A stretch of 64,000 bases of DNA from Lota lota (lineage: Eukaryota; Chordata; Actinopteri; Gadiformes; Lotidae). The stretch's first letter is position 1. Each line of letters opens with the position of its first letter. The notes beneath the pieces are model-generated. The model did no database searches, was not told the origin of the DNA, and saw only the letters and a program-made list of their open reading frames with translations. The stretch covers positions 2,396,954 to 2,460,953 of the forward strand of contig JACYXH010000017.1 in NCBI GenBank assembly GCA_026745465.1. The letters run 5' to 3'. Shown here in pieces: positions 28,080-41,314 of the stretch. The position numbers were made by a program, and so were the translations under genes.

Positions 28080-30325
28080 AGCCCAGCCAAATGGGTTTTT
28101 ATCAGTGGTTCTGCAGCAGCACAGGTTGCCACGCAACTCAGAACCACCTCCATTTTGGCTCTTTCAGCCCTGGCACGGCATTAGCCAATCCGGCTCGCTC
28201 CCTTCGCCTGAATTGGTTTAATTCAATCTAGGGGCCCTAAACCTATCATGAATTTCAAAGAGTATGGTGCGGGCGGGGGGCTTCTACCTGCACCTGCTCG
28301 GTCTTGAGACGGCCACCCTTCCTGCCAACCCACCGCGCGTTTGATCTCTATTAGTTGATATTCATGCAGCAGGTATTCAACAGGCCAGTGCCTAAAAGTG
28401 GATTCCTCATTCTCTAATTATCCTACGTTCACTGGCATGCATATTTAAACCACTGGACCGGATTGTTTCTTTGATGGACTTCACAAAGCCTTTTTTCTTT
28501 TATCAGTTTCCTTTTCAGTTTTTTTTTTTTGCCGATACACTGAGGTGTCTAAGATGACGCGGCGTGACCGCCTGAATGACTTCAGGAAGAATAAAAGAGG
28601 GACAGTTGCAGTGAGTCAACGTGAAAGGCGTATCCAGATTAATTTAAGCTTTTTTCTTAATCGCCACGCGGCTGGCTGAGAATTAGATACCTTTAATAAT
28701 GAAACAGTTCATAAGCGCTAAGAGAGCGATAATGAATGACCGCGGGTGGATAATTCATTCTTTAAGACCAGTCTACAAAGCACAGGGGAGGGGAATATTT
28801 ATGCACCACTGTACCGAGAGATCCAAAGATAGGTTAACGCCAGGGAACAGGGAGCCTGTATATTTACTGGTTTAACCTTTGGATTCATTTCCTAGATCCT
28901 CAGGAAATTGCATGGCACCGTTTTGTTGTGAATACGGAAGGGATTGGGGAAAGGATGAGGAGAGAAAAGGAGTGAATTACTGCTCAGCTTATGCTTAGTG
29001 AGGCCGAACACTAATTACATTTGTGCTGCTGTTTTAATGGAGTTTACACAAGGTCCTGTAGCAATGGAGTGGAGAGAGGGGCTGACTTCTCTTTCTATTC
29101 GATTTAGATGAAGGTATCAGATGCACATCAAACCAGCCTCTGTATTGTGTGTTTAAGGAGCACTGTGTATGAAATACAATGCCAATGTGTTTGTTTGGTT
29201 CCTGAAATAAATTTGTTTAACGTTTAAAAAATAATAATAGAGAAATTGTGAAATGGGGATAGGCAGAAAATAATTTAGAATGTGATGGATGGGGTTTAAT
29301 GGAGGAAGGAACATGTATACTTTATCGCATACGATTGAAGAAGAGTATATTAAGCAGAAAATAATAAAAATGAGATATAGCAGATGAGGTTAGCAAGGAG
29401 AGCTAACGTGTGTCAGTATTCTATGAGTGTAGTATATTATCACTGTGTGTATATGTTCATTCATCCCCCGGGAGATGCAAAACACCCCAACATGTGCTCT
29501 AATAAAGTCTGTGATCAGCCCTTTTCCCTCACGTCCCATGTGATCTTGATTCAGCTTGGACCGACCCATATTGACTGGTGAAACCGCATATGGTACTACC
29601 ATGTGCTTTTCTGCTCGTCCAATGATGATGATGCTGCTGCTGCTACTATTGATTTAATAATGATATCATCATCATCATCATCATCATCAGAATAATCTTA
29701 ATAATAATCGTACTGTCGAGTTTTGGGGCAGCTGAACTGAAAGCAACCCTCTCCTGTATTTCTAGAAGTGCGGGCAGACTGTGGTGGAGCAGACCTGGCA
29801 GATGGCGGTTTGTCCAGTGATCAGCTTCCTTGACACAGTGCGGAGCGTGAGCGTGAATGCATTGCTGTGCGACGGAGCAGGAGGAGGGAGGACTTTATAG
29901 TCCACTCTGAGGGACACAGACTACCAATGCAATGCAGGGAGAGAATTAGACAGGGTCGTGTACCCCACTGTGCTCTCTTCTTCGCCGAGAGGGGGCCCCA
30001 GGGAGCCATTGTGGGGGGCCCCCCAGCAAAACACACTGCCCCCCCCCCCCCCCTACACACACACACACACACACACCCCGACCAGCCAAGCTGAACTCAT
30101 CCTTTGACTGCAGTTCATTCAGAAGAGTCACTGGTGGATTTGGCTTTTGGAAATTGAACAATGAGTGTGTGCAAAATAAGTTAGTATTTGCAGTATGAAA
30201 TGATATGTGTTTGTTGTGTTATTTGTAGTTATTGCAAAAGTGAAGGATGTTGAGATGTAATCACATCGTGTTCATCCTTGATGCATTTGTTGCAAATGTT
30301 TGAGTGTGTACGCTCAGAGCTATGC

Positions 30326-30330
<5 letters not shown>
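28080..30330. other. No gene recognised; ATC repeat and poly-C/CA patch
   Basis: Includes an (ATC)n run at about 29664-29690 and a C-run plus short CA array at about 30040-30077. No exon is supported. Confidence 0.5.
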
Positions 30331-30415
<85 letters not shown>

Positions 30416-30466
30416 CGTGCGCGTGTGCGTGTGTGTGTGTGTGTGCGCTTGCATGTGTGTGCATGG
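30331..30466. repeat. (GT)n microsatellite with GTGC-rich decayed right side
   Basis: Pure GT from 30331 to about 30411, then a GTGC/GTGT mixture to about 30466. Confidence 0.95.
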
Positions 30467-30822
30467 CGCGTACGTTACTGCACACGTGTTGTAACGACAA
30501 AAGCCTGTGTTTGTGTGCGTCTCCAAGTGAAAGTACAGAGCTTTTTTTCTTTGACGCGCGGCTGAACTCAATATAAACCAGCGCCCATGAGCCAAAGGGA
30601 CTTCATGTCGCTGTGTTTGTGTGTGTTGTTTTGTCGGGGATCCGTACATAATGTTCAAGCGACGCATAATGCTGATGTCGCTGTTCGTCATCCATAAGGC
30701 ATGACACCATCTGCTCCTGCTGTGCCCCCCCGCCAGGGTGACGGCAGTGGGGGGGCATCAACCATCCGTCCACCGCCGCTTATACTCTGAACATCGGCAG
30801 GTAGTCAATAAAACAGGGAGGG

Positions 30823-30982
<160 letters not shown>

Positions 30983-31105
30983 CCACTGCCATGGCACATC
31001 TGCCATACGGCGAGTGGTCTTTTCATATATATATCTGAGCCGCTCGCAATCAATACAAGCTTAAGGTATCAGGGAGTCACCACTGGGAAGAAGACAGCAA
31101 TAACC

Positions 31106-31327
<222 letters not shown>

Positions 31328-31329
31328 GG

Positions 31330-34300
31330 ACGAGTTTACAGTTGGGTCTCAATTCAGCGTCAAGACAACAGCTAATTGAGCTGTGTTAATGTTGTTGTTG
31401 TTATTGTTGTTGCTGATGTTGTTGTGAGTCAAGACAGCTATTGACACAATAGGTGGAAAATGTCGTGTATTTCTCAGAACCAGATTCAATGTGTGGTCTC
31501 ACAATCGTTTGCACAACGAATAGAATCCATGTGGATTGCTGGATTCAATAAATTCAAACATTTTCTGCTCCTTCGCGTAGATACGAGGAATGAGGCCCGG
31601 CTCTGAAGGAAGGCCGTGTCAGATACAAATGTTTGTGTGTGGGGTGGTCCATTTAGACATTCAATGAATGGTACAGAACAGATGTGTGAGTGATGTCTTG
31701 TCTGAAATGTGAAGAAGGGAGCAAAGGAATATTGATTTGTTCAAATGTTAACATGGCTATGGACTCAATAATGAATATAGTGTCTCATCATTTATTAAGA
31801 GTGTAAGTCTAGGATTAGAACTGTCAATGAAATAGGGAAACATATAAAAAGGTTCAAATGGAGCAACTCAACCAACCAAAAAAAAAACATTCAGTTTTAA
31901 AAACAAAACGATGTACATCATTTTTTAAACCTTCGATATTCACTGTGAACGTTGGAAAGAACCCAGAGAACAACAAACATATTGTTGAGCATATTGTCCT
32001 TTAAACAGTAAACCATCCCTCCAAACACAATGGTCACGTATGACATTCATCCTTGTTTTCTTTGGGAAACCAGTTGCCATTACAACGTGACCTGTGGTCA
32101 GCAGTAATGGTCGAATTGTATTGATTGTAGTGACCGAGAGAGCGGTACATAACAGAAAATACAGTGAATGACCTTCGACTAACCCTTCTCGTCCACACTT
32201 ACTCCTGAGTTCAATTATAGCCACAAATTACGGCTAAACAGAGGCCATTGTTATTTAGTTCGAGGCAGTTTGCTGATAATGACTGTTTTTTTTCTGGTTC
32301 CATGTTATGTTATGCAGCCATCTCAAGCTATAGGCTATTGCCTTGCTTGTCTCTATCCGATGATAAAATATTAATACGACAAGTTTGGTATTGCAGATTT
32401 TGTTGTTGGTAATTGTTCTGGGATCTAATTGTGGAAAATAAAATAGCCTCCCTGAATAACCGAATATGGAAACGAGATTCCAGATCGGTCCTGCAATATT
32501 TCATATAGTTTCACTCATTGTTCTCCGCTGTTTTGTGAATGTTAAGTGAGCGCCCGCTGGATGATTACACAACCTGTTTATTAATGTTTCCACTCCAAAT
32601 GCCAATTCCAATGAATCATCTGTCCTTGTAGTTAATCAGGGACTGTGTTCCATTACAATCCGAGAGTTGAAAGCTGAACTCGTTTTTACCAGCAGTGGCG
32701 AGGTTGAGGCAAAATCTCTCCACTTGTGACATCAAAAGTGGGAGAGTCCACCCAAAACAATAGTGGTAGAGTGTGTGGAGGGATTCCCACCAGTATATAA
32801 TATAGGGATTCTTTATGTGGAGTGGACATGGAATATCTGGAGGACACGGTTAGACTCTCACATCAACCCCCTCCCTCCGTCATGTTTCTGGCCATGGTTA
32901 GGTGGAGGTTAAGGTCAGGTCAGTTGAAAGTGGAGGTGGGGTTTGGAGCAGGGAGTAGGGTAGGAAGGGGTGTGCAGAGAGGATTATGCTAAGGATTAGC
33001 CTACCTGGGGGGTCAAGGGCATAGAGAGATAAAGCGAGAACCAATGATGAAAAAATCGCCACAAGACAAGGAAAACATTTGTAAAATGGCGTTTGGATTT
33101 TTGGCATGATTAGATGTATTACCAACAACGTCCAACACTGAAACATCTTACTTCTTGGTTAAACCTATAGTCCATGAGCGAAAGGCCTATAAGACCCAGC
33201 GTGGCCCCATCCACTGCCCCACACATTGGACATGTGACCTCACCCCTTCCCTACAGTGCTCCTCATTACACGGACGGCCAGTGGAACAGCAGCCTTACCG
33301 ATGCGGACGGGGAGTCCATCCCTATTCCAAATGGCGGACCGAAAACAGGAGGCCGTGGCTTGGACGCCTTTGCCATGCATAAGTTATACCATGTCCGGGA
33401 TTTTGAGCTAGGGCACGGGGTTGGTTTGGGAGTCCAGCAACCCCTAGCGCCTTAGTTTCTAATGAGACGAGATGTTTAATAAAACATCTGCAGGTGATGT
33501 ATAAATTATTACATGTGAGCAAGGTTTTCAATTAGGGGCGCTGCAGGTAAATTGTTAGTCGTCATTTGTGTATTAATGAGGTGGTCGAAGCAGTGTGGAC
33601 GAATGCTTGTTAGGCCACATTTAACATCCACATACTCCAGATATATTTTTCACTACTGCAGTATATGGGGCATACACACAGCTGCTGGGTCCTAGTCAAT
33701 AATGATAATGTAGTGCTGGCAGTGTATGTGAGATTTATGGATTGGAACAGACATTGACTCAACAGGACACATTATGAAAATTGAAATTTAAAAATGAATA
33801 AAAAGGGAGTTATATTAAAGCTTGACATGGGAAAGTGTAATCCTATTGGACTTGGATATTAAACCTGTTTTCCGATACGTTTCCGAATATTTCCTTTAGC
33901 CATGTCATGTGAATGGGAAAGAAGGAAATAACCTACCAAGACACGTGTGGTTAGCTAGTTACACAGCAGCACAAGTAATACAGTGTTAGCGGCGTCATGT
34001 ACCATAACAAATACTGACTCTGCGTTGCAGTGGGTGACTTCCCTCTTTTACATTCACACAACCCCCTGTGCCGACACGACATGAAACAGAGACAGCATGC
34101 CCACCCATTTAAAAGAATTGAGAAAAATGTCCGCGGAGACAAAACGAATGGGGAAAGAATTTTGTATTTTCTCTTCCTTCCTACCTTCCTCCCTCTCCCA
34201 CGGTCTTTATTTTAGGCTAATGGAAGATGGAGTGAAGGCACCATTAGGCTGCCTTGTGGACTATGGCAACACCTATTACCTATCGCCGTGGCGTCAGCCT

Positions 34301-34660
34301 CTCTCCGCCATGGGCCCTCCGCCACACTCTGACACCGCTTAGCCCGGGACCTCTGCAGAGGTCAGCCTTCTCCAATGGCTCGTGACGTCGAGTGATAAGC
34401 AGAGAAGGACTAAAGAAGGACGAGTGAGTGATCCGAATAGCCTCCAGCAGGAGAGATTGAGAAGAAGAAGAAGAAGAAGAAATGACAGAGCAAACTAGAA
34501 AATGAGAGGTTCAAATGAAGAGGCCGAGTGAAGGGTTGTCAGTAGAGGAGCAAGCGCTGCCCCTAGAGAGATCATAGTGGCGAAAGCGTGGAAGGGGGGA
34601 TTGTGGGTATCGAAGGTCATTTAGAGGTCACGCTTTCATCTCAAAGACACTTGGGGACGC
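31330..34660. other. No gene firmly recognised; one weak exon candidate and a MITE-like fragment
   Basis: About 32700-32750 (CTTGTGACATCAAAAGTGGG) resembles the middle of the palindromic MITE family at 14175. At 33258 a good splice acceptor (CCCTTCCCTACAG) precedes a GC-richer open frame to about 33453; see findings. A GAA repeat lies at about 34459-34481. Nothing else is supported. Confidence 0.45.
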
Positions 34661-34661
34661 G

Positions 34662-35008
<347 letters not shown>

Positions 35009-35170
35009 GGTTCATGCGCACACATGTCAGCACATACACAAACACACCCACTGTAACTTTTTAACATTGAACAATCGCTGTGATAACTCTATCAGGATGT
35101 TGGGCCCCACACTGCAATGAGACCGCATGAATAAAGGTACATTGGCAGAGTAGCAGTTGGAAAACTGGGT

Positions 35171-36060
35171 GGGACTCTCTGGGACTGTCCTGAAGTGGTT
35201 CATATCACACCTTCATGGTAGAAAGCCCTTTGTCTCCATCGGGAACTGTGTATCTCAGCAACTGGCCATGACCTGGGGGTCCATGTATTAGGGTGGGACT
35301 TCCCCCTTATTCAATCTACAAAATAATAAAGTAGCCAACCATAATTATGCAGATGACACAACCATTTACCCCAGGTGACTTACGGACCTGTTGCTCCGTG
35401 TCACTGCATCGGGCAAATCAACAACGTTTTCTCCAACTAAACAAAGAACGACAACATGTGTGTTATTACTTAAGAGTCAAGCCAGAAATGTCGCCATCAT
35501 CCTGGACCCGGTAACTTTGTCAGCCAGCTCCCGTTTGAAAAACATTGCAAGAGTCTGAAGAATAAAGTCCAAGAAAGAGCTTCATTTCCACAAGCCTAGA
35601 TTACTATAATGGTTTGTTCACAAGCCTCTCCAAAAAAGCTGTTCAGCAACTCCAATTTATTCAAAAGGCAGCCGCCAGACTCTTTCCAAAAACTAAGAAA
35701 AACAACTTCATAACACCAGCTCTAAATCCCTTGCACTGGCCACCAGTCTCTCTCTCTCCTTATAACCTTCAAGGCCCCTCAGGCCTTCCAGGGCAGGCCT
35801 CCTCGCTGTCCCAAGAGTTCGAACAGAACATGGTGAAGCAGGGTTTGGTTATCATGCAGCAGCCCTGGTATAACCTCCCAGAGGAGGTTTGACAAGGCCC
35901 CACTCAAACCTCTTTTAGAGCAAAGCTCAAAAGCGTTTCAGTTTCTCACTGCCTACTCTGCCCTGTAATGGAGTTTCACTGTTTTACTTTTACGTCCTTT
36001 ATCTTTGAAATTGTAATCATTCACCTTTTTATAAGGTGATATAATAAAACATTTATTATA
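35171..36060 (+). mobile_element. Degenerate LINE (non-LTR retrotransposon) reverse-transcriptase C-terminal fragment
   Basis: Conceptual translation in shifting frames gives LINE ORF2 reverse-transcriptase motifs in the right order: GTVLKWFISHLHGRKPF at about 35191, then the catalytic YADD box (NHNYADDTTIY, YADD codons 35346-35357). Next comes AVQQLQFIQKAAARLF at about 35641, then LHWPPVS near 35735 and YNLPEEV near 35871. Stops and frameshifts break it, so no product is possible. The only longer open piece is 35614-35892. It most resembles L2/Rex1-like fish elements, from memory of the motif pattern. The 5' part is missing. Confidence 0.75.
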
Positions 36061-36357
36061 TCTGACAAAGATAATCATATTTACAGTATACATTTAGTTA
36101 TGTTTCTATACTTAGTACCCAGTCTATCCTTAGTCAACCCAGTGCACATTTCTTAAGTAGCACTACCTACAAAATAGGACAGGTCAGTCTCCAAGCCAAG
36201 AGATATGTTCTCTCGAGGAGAAAATAGGTTTCGGGTTCAAAACAACACTGTGCACTAAGCACTATGATAGTACAAATGGATGGGAATCTCTCAACCACTT
36301 AATTGCTTTGGTTTGATACCACCTATATGATGCCAGGTTCAAGTGGTGTGATTATAA

Positions 36358-36560
36358 GTAGAAGTGCCGTCGTTTCAGTATCAGTAACAGGATTAGTGTT
36401 AGCATTTGTGTCAGTATTAGTATCAGTATCCATATTACTAATATGGATACTGATACTAATATTATATTAGTAGTATTAAGATTAGTATCAATTTTTGTAG
36501 TATTAATATCAGTAATGTTAATATCATCAGTATTAGCATTCAAATTAGTATTAAAATGTG
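36358..36560. repeat. Cryptically simple AGTATTAGTATC tract with a perfect 45-bp palindrome
   Basis: Reiterated AGT/ATT/ATC words. Within it, 36416-36437 (ATTAGTATCAGTATCCATAT + TA) and 36439-36460 are perfect inverted copies around a single C (36438). Similar words resume at about 36928-36960 on the far side of the next CT array. Confidence 0.85.
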
Positions 36561-36704
36561 CTGTAGGTAAGATTCAAGAGCTGTTGTTTGAGTGTAATTT
36601 GTTAGAAATGCCCTAGCCATCCGTCAGCTAATAGTGAATGAAATGCGCTGTGAGAATATCTGTTGCGTTGACTGCACATGCCTCCGTACAAGCCAATTCG
36701 ATTT

Positions 36705-36909
<205 letters not shown>

Positions 36910-37253
36910 GTACCCACACACGCTTTAATGTCAGTATTAGTATCCTCATTAGCATTAGCATGATCTATGATGAAACAGTTCCATGTTGTACTGGTGCAGA
37001 GTTCAACAGGGTGACCGCTGCCCATCTCCAGATGACTGAGTGTCTCTCTCTCTCTCCTAACACTAAGTACCAGGAGCTCACCCAGTGCTCTGTGGCACTG
37101 CATTAACAGCTCCAGAGGCAGAACTAGCCCTGTCCCAGCGAATAGCTGGCTCTGACAGAGAGTGAGAGTGTGTGATGAAGAGACTCTCTTCACGTCTTAC
37201 AAGAGCAAACAGGGAAACGAGACTGAGACTCAGATACAAGGCACGAGAACCAT

Positions 37254-37313
37254 GGGGGGGGGGGGGGGGGGGGGGGGGGTCCGAATGACGACAACAACAA
37301 CAACAACAACAGA
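37254..37313. repeat. G26 homopolymer followed by (ACA)n
   Basis: An uninterrupted run of 26 G at 37254-37279, then ACAACA units at about 37290-37312. Confidence 0.95.
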
Positions 37314-37563
37314 TGATGAATCCCAGGAGGAAGTAACCAAAGAGCATAGATGATGATCTACGCAGAGTGCTGCCCATGCACCTTACCTCACCTCCAACCG
37401 GGACAGAGGGGGCTCCCGGCTGTTGTGCGGCCCATCCATCTACAGGGCGAGGGTCCGGCCCCCAGGAGAGGGGAGGACATTCGCCATTGCCTCCGTCCTC
37501 TGGACCGGCTCTGAGAGCCACATTTTTTAAATCGGGAACCCACTGAGGTATTCAGACAACCCT

Positions 37564-37566
37564 GCC

Positions 37567-37634
<68 letters not shown>
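37564..37634. repeat. (TGTC)n tetranucleotide repeat
   Basis: About 16 TGTC units ending in a CGTCC variant. Confidence 0.97.
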
Positions 37635-37639
37635 CATTG

Positions 37640-38215
37640 TAGGCTTCATGTAGGCTACCTGCTCGCTGTCATGGGTGCATGACATGGGTGCACATATATA
37701 TTAGGATTCAGGTAAAACAAAGCGTTAACTGTGTACATACTGAAGTCAGGGTAAAATAAATAATAAAGTCAAATGATGCAGAATATTCTAATAACCTGTT
37801 GAAACAAAAAACACCTATCGGCCCTAGATATGTCTTTACACACAGCTATTAGGGACAGGAAACCATCCGTCCTGCTTCGGCGCTTTATCAGCTCTGAACG
37901 ACACGATGTGCATGCCTCGCTGAAGACAGGACTCATACAGCGTCTGCCCTGATAGCACGTCAGCACCACCGGCCGTCTTATGTCAGTTTTCATTATTTAT
38001 ATCACGGAGAACGATTATATTTTTGGGAGAAAAGTGACTGCAGACTGGCTGTGACATTCCAGACCGCTGATAAGGGGGCTTGCTGGGTGTAACGAGGATT
38101 CGAGGACGGAGGGAGATTTTGCTCCCTTTCAAGAGTTACCTGGCAATAGTTGTGCAGGTATTTGCAGGCCAAAATAAATAACAAAATCGTTCACACAGAA
38201 ATGTGTTTGTCTGTT
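37640..38215. other. No gene recognised
   Basis: No supported exon or repeat. Confidence 0.5.
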
Positions 38216-38217
38216 CT

Positions 38218-38345
38218 CATGTGTGTGTCTGTGTGCTTGCGCATGTGTCGTGTGTGTGTGCGTGAGTGCCTCTATGTGTGTGTGTGTGTGTGTGTGGGCG
38301 CGAGTGCCTCTATGTGTGTGTTTGTGTGTGTGGGCGTGCTTACGT
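38218..38345. repeat. GT-rich array with duplicated GAGTGCCTCTATG unit
   Basis: GT runs interrupted twice by GAGTGCCTCTATG (about 38264 and 38301), each followed by GT and GGGCG: a small local duplication. Confidence 0.85.
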
Positions 38346-38466
38346 GAAGCATGCACACGTGTGCACGTGAGGGTGTAGGAGGAGCCGAGCGGAGGTTATG
38401 GTGAGGTTGTGTATGCAAGAGCATTCCTCTTATTCTTGTCTGACCACCACCCACTGCTATTTGCTC

Positions 38467-39143
38467 TCTGTGAGGGGTGGAGGCCTGCTCTCTGCTCTCT
38501 AGCACGGGTAGAGGCCTGCTCTCTGCTCTCTGTGAGAGGTGGAGGCTTGCTCTCTGCTCTCTAGCACGGGTAAAGGCCTGCTCTCTGTGAGAGGTGGAGG
38601 CCTGCTCTCTGTGAGAGGTGGAGAACTGCTCTCTTTGACCGGTGGAGGCTTGCTCTGTGTAACGGGTGGAGGCTTGCTCTGTGTAATGGGTGGAGGCTTG
38701 CTCTGTGTAACGGGTGGAGGCTTGCTCTCTGCTCTCTGTGAGGGGTGGAGGCCTGCTCTCTGTGAGGGGTGGAGGCCTGCTCTCTGTGAGGGGTGGAGGC
38801 CTGCTCTCTGTGAGGGGTGGAGGCCTGCTCTCTGTGAGGGGTGGAGGCCTGCTCTCTGTGAGGGGTGGAGGCCTGCTCTCTGTGAGGGGTGGAGGCCTGC
38901 TCTCTGTGAGGGGTGGAGGCCTGCTCTCTGTGAGGGGTGGAGGCCTGCTCTCTGTGAGGGGTGGGGGCCTGCTCTCTGTGAGGGGTGGAGGCCTGCTCTC
39001 TGTGAGGGGTGGGGGCCTGCTCTCTGTGAGGGGTGGGGGCCTGCTCTCTGTGAGGGGTGGAGGCCTGCTCTCTGTGAGGGGTGGGGGCCTGCTCTCTGTG
39101 AGGGGTGGAGGCCTGCTCTCTGTGAGGGGTGGGGGCCTGCTGT
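38467..39143. repeat. 24-bp minisatellite
   Basis: The unit is CTCTCTGTGAGGGGTGGAGGCCTG. From about 38739 to 39143 there are about 17 nearly identical head-to-tail copies, varying mainly in GGAGG versus GGGGG. The left part (38467-38738) holds older copies with AGAGG, AACGGG, TTGACC and TAGCACGGG variants. Because 24 is a multiple of 3 and the unit has no stop, frames stay open on both strands (for example 241 codons on the minus strand with an eight-residue AGLHPSQR period). I find no start context, splice site or domain supporting translation. Confidence 0.92.
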
Positions 39144-39387
39144 GTCAGCAGTCAAGACAACACTAGCTGTGGGCGTCACTGGGAGGAACAACACAATGGG
39201 TGTGTGTTGGTTATAAAAAAACAACTGCTGCTATCCTCATGATAATAATAATTGGATTGCATTTGAATAATATGGATAATATGAAAAATAAAAATTACAC
39301 TTTGCATTGCACCTTTTTTACAAGCATCAGTTGGAACACACTTTGATCCAAAGTAATAATAGTTCATTGCAATTATATAATGCAAAT

Positions 39388-39500
39388 GTTTGTCTGTCTG
39401 TCTGTCTGTCTGTCTCTGTGCGTGCGTGCGTGCGTGCATGTGTGTGCGCGTGTGTGTGCATGCGTGTGTGTGTGTGTGCGTGTGTGTGCGTGTGTGTGTG
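39388..39500. repeat. (TGTC)n followed by GTGC/GT array
   Basis: About six TGTC units, then GTGC units, then GT-rich sequence to about 39500. Confidence 0.9.
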
Positions 39501-39883
39501 GAGGGATACGGGAGTCAATGTCCTTCCTTCTCCTTCAGGTCTAACAAGTCAAAGTAGCTTTAGGTGGTAACACGGCAGATCATTTACATCAATACTTTTA
39601 CATTTCCTTGTTTATTCTTCTCGAGGGACCGATAAATCCATATAGAACGACCTACTTTGAGACGAAATACGAGGATCAGAACAACGCGATTCCTTTACTG
39701 TGAATCCAGTCATTGACAAATCGTGTGACTCATAGTGGTTGAGGCATGAAAAAAGAGTGAGTGTGAAAATGATGGTGTTGCCTATTGATGAATCCAACAG
39801 GGATTCAGTAGCGATGTACGGGTGTGAACATGTGTCTTTTAAAAGGCTATGCAAAGGTGTTTTCTTTTTTTTCTCAGTGTTGC

Positions 39884-40276
39884 TTAAACCTGCACTATGT
39901 GACTTTTCTACTGGAGCTATTTACTCTATTAAAAGATATCTGAACTATCTGAACTATGTGGGAAAGTCTCGATGAAAGCTCTGTTGCATGGGATTTTGTG
40001 CCATAGCTGACGCGAGTTTCCCAGACTTCCGTAACAACATAAAACGGTATTTTGGGGGTTTAATAAGGTCACGTAAAAAGCCTTCCGGTGTTACCTGTCT
40101 GCAAAACATGCTCGCAGAATTCCGTTGCCTTGGTTTCTGAAGTAAATATCATGATTCTCGTTGTCATTCAGAAGTGAAAAAATGTAGACCGTCTGAAAAT
40201 GATAAGAGCTATAACCGTAGCTACAACTCAAGCCACTAGAGGCTGCTAATATAAAACGTGCATAGTGCAGGTTTAA
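39884..40276. mobile_element. Complete piggyBac-type MITE with TTAA target duplication
   Basis: TTAA at 39884-39887 and 40273-40276 brackets a 385-bp body. Its ends are perfect 12-bp inverted repeats (ACCTGCACTATG and CATAGTGCAGGT); with the TTAA the match is 16 bp. Weaker similarity continues inward. No transposase is encoded. TTAA duplication is the signature of piggyBac-type transposition. The interior matches no other part of this window. Confidence 0.8.
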
Positions 40277-40279
40277 CAT

Positions 40280-41210
40280 ACAAGGTATCGGAAAATATAC
40301 AGGAATGCCTGAATGTATGTAAAGTATGGATGCTTCTGAGCAAAACAACTGCCCAGGTTTGATTCTAACAAGCTTCTGGCCAACAACAGAATTTAGTGCT
40401 ACCAATTCAACCATCTATTTGACCATAAGGGATGTCACAAATAACTAAAATGGACTAACACCTTGAACGTTGTTTCAAAAGAAATAACAGAAATAAAACC
40501 TTCTTACCATCTCTGGCGTCGCTGACTTGAAGAGAGAGCGGGCCATACTGGCTGCATTTGCAGTCTAAATCAGCATGCTTTGATTTTCCCCAGTCAGAGT
40601 GCCTATTCACAGCACATTGTGTGCCCGTGAAGTATTGATTGAATTAGACAAAGAGCCTTCGCGAGGCTCAAAGAGTGAACACAATCATATTCCCATTAGC
40701 GGTGGGGTGGTTGGGAGAAGGGCTCGCTGGCCTTTTTGTCCTCCCACAACTTCCACATATTCAAACATTAACCACTGCCCATTTCACACATTCCCTTCAA
40801 TACATCCACTTCTCTGACAGTGCACTCTCCCCGTCTCCAATCCCCCTTTCAGAGATATTCGCCCACTGAAAAAGACCGGGGTTATATTTCATTCAACTGC
40901 TGAATAGGTGGCCGGACAATAGTAAAACCAAATAAAAAGGTCAGTAAATTGAATGTTTATCTTGTTTACTTATTGTATTTATTCAAAAAGGTACTATGTG
41001 TAAGAATCTCATTACTGGACCCTGTGGCCGGGAAGTGAACTGCAGCCTTAGGTCTCATTCTTAAGTTAAATTACAACCTGTTCATATATTGGCAATTTAA
41101 AGCAATTTATGCATGTCAAAATCCTACACGTAGTTGCAATCATTTTTGTCTTTGTCGTTTTTTTGTATTGTCGTTTTTGGAGTATTGTGACGTTATTTGA
41201 AACTTAACTG
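40280..41210. other. No gene recognised
   Basis: No supported exon or repeat. Confidence 0.5.
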
Positions 41211-41214
41211 TACA

Positions 41215-41312
41215 GATATTTGGGGTTTATTGTATGACTCCTTACTGTAAGGCACTTTTTAAGTTGTTTTTCAATGTGCTTTATAAATAAATATGACTTG
41301 ACTTGACATCTA
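41215..41312 (+). repeat. LINE 3' tail-like sequence with (TTGAC)n end
   Basis: ACTGTAAGGCACTTTTTAAG, then GTGCTTTATAAATAAATATG and a short TTGAC repeat. This resembles the 3' ends of L2-like fish LINEs, which end in a short tandem repeat. No coding part is seen upstream. Confidence 0.45.
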
Positions 41313-41314
41313 TC

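Noticed and set aside
38499-39224. 241-codon minus-strand frame and overlapping plus-strand frames of 150 and 225 codons
   Set aside because: The 24-bp minisatellite unit is a multiple of three and lacks stops, so several frames remain open together. There is no start context, domain or splice support.
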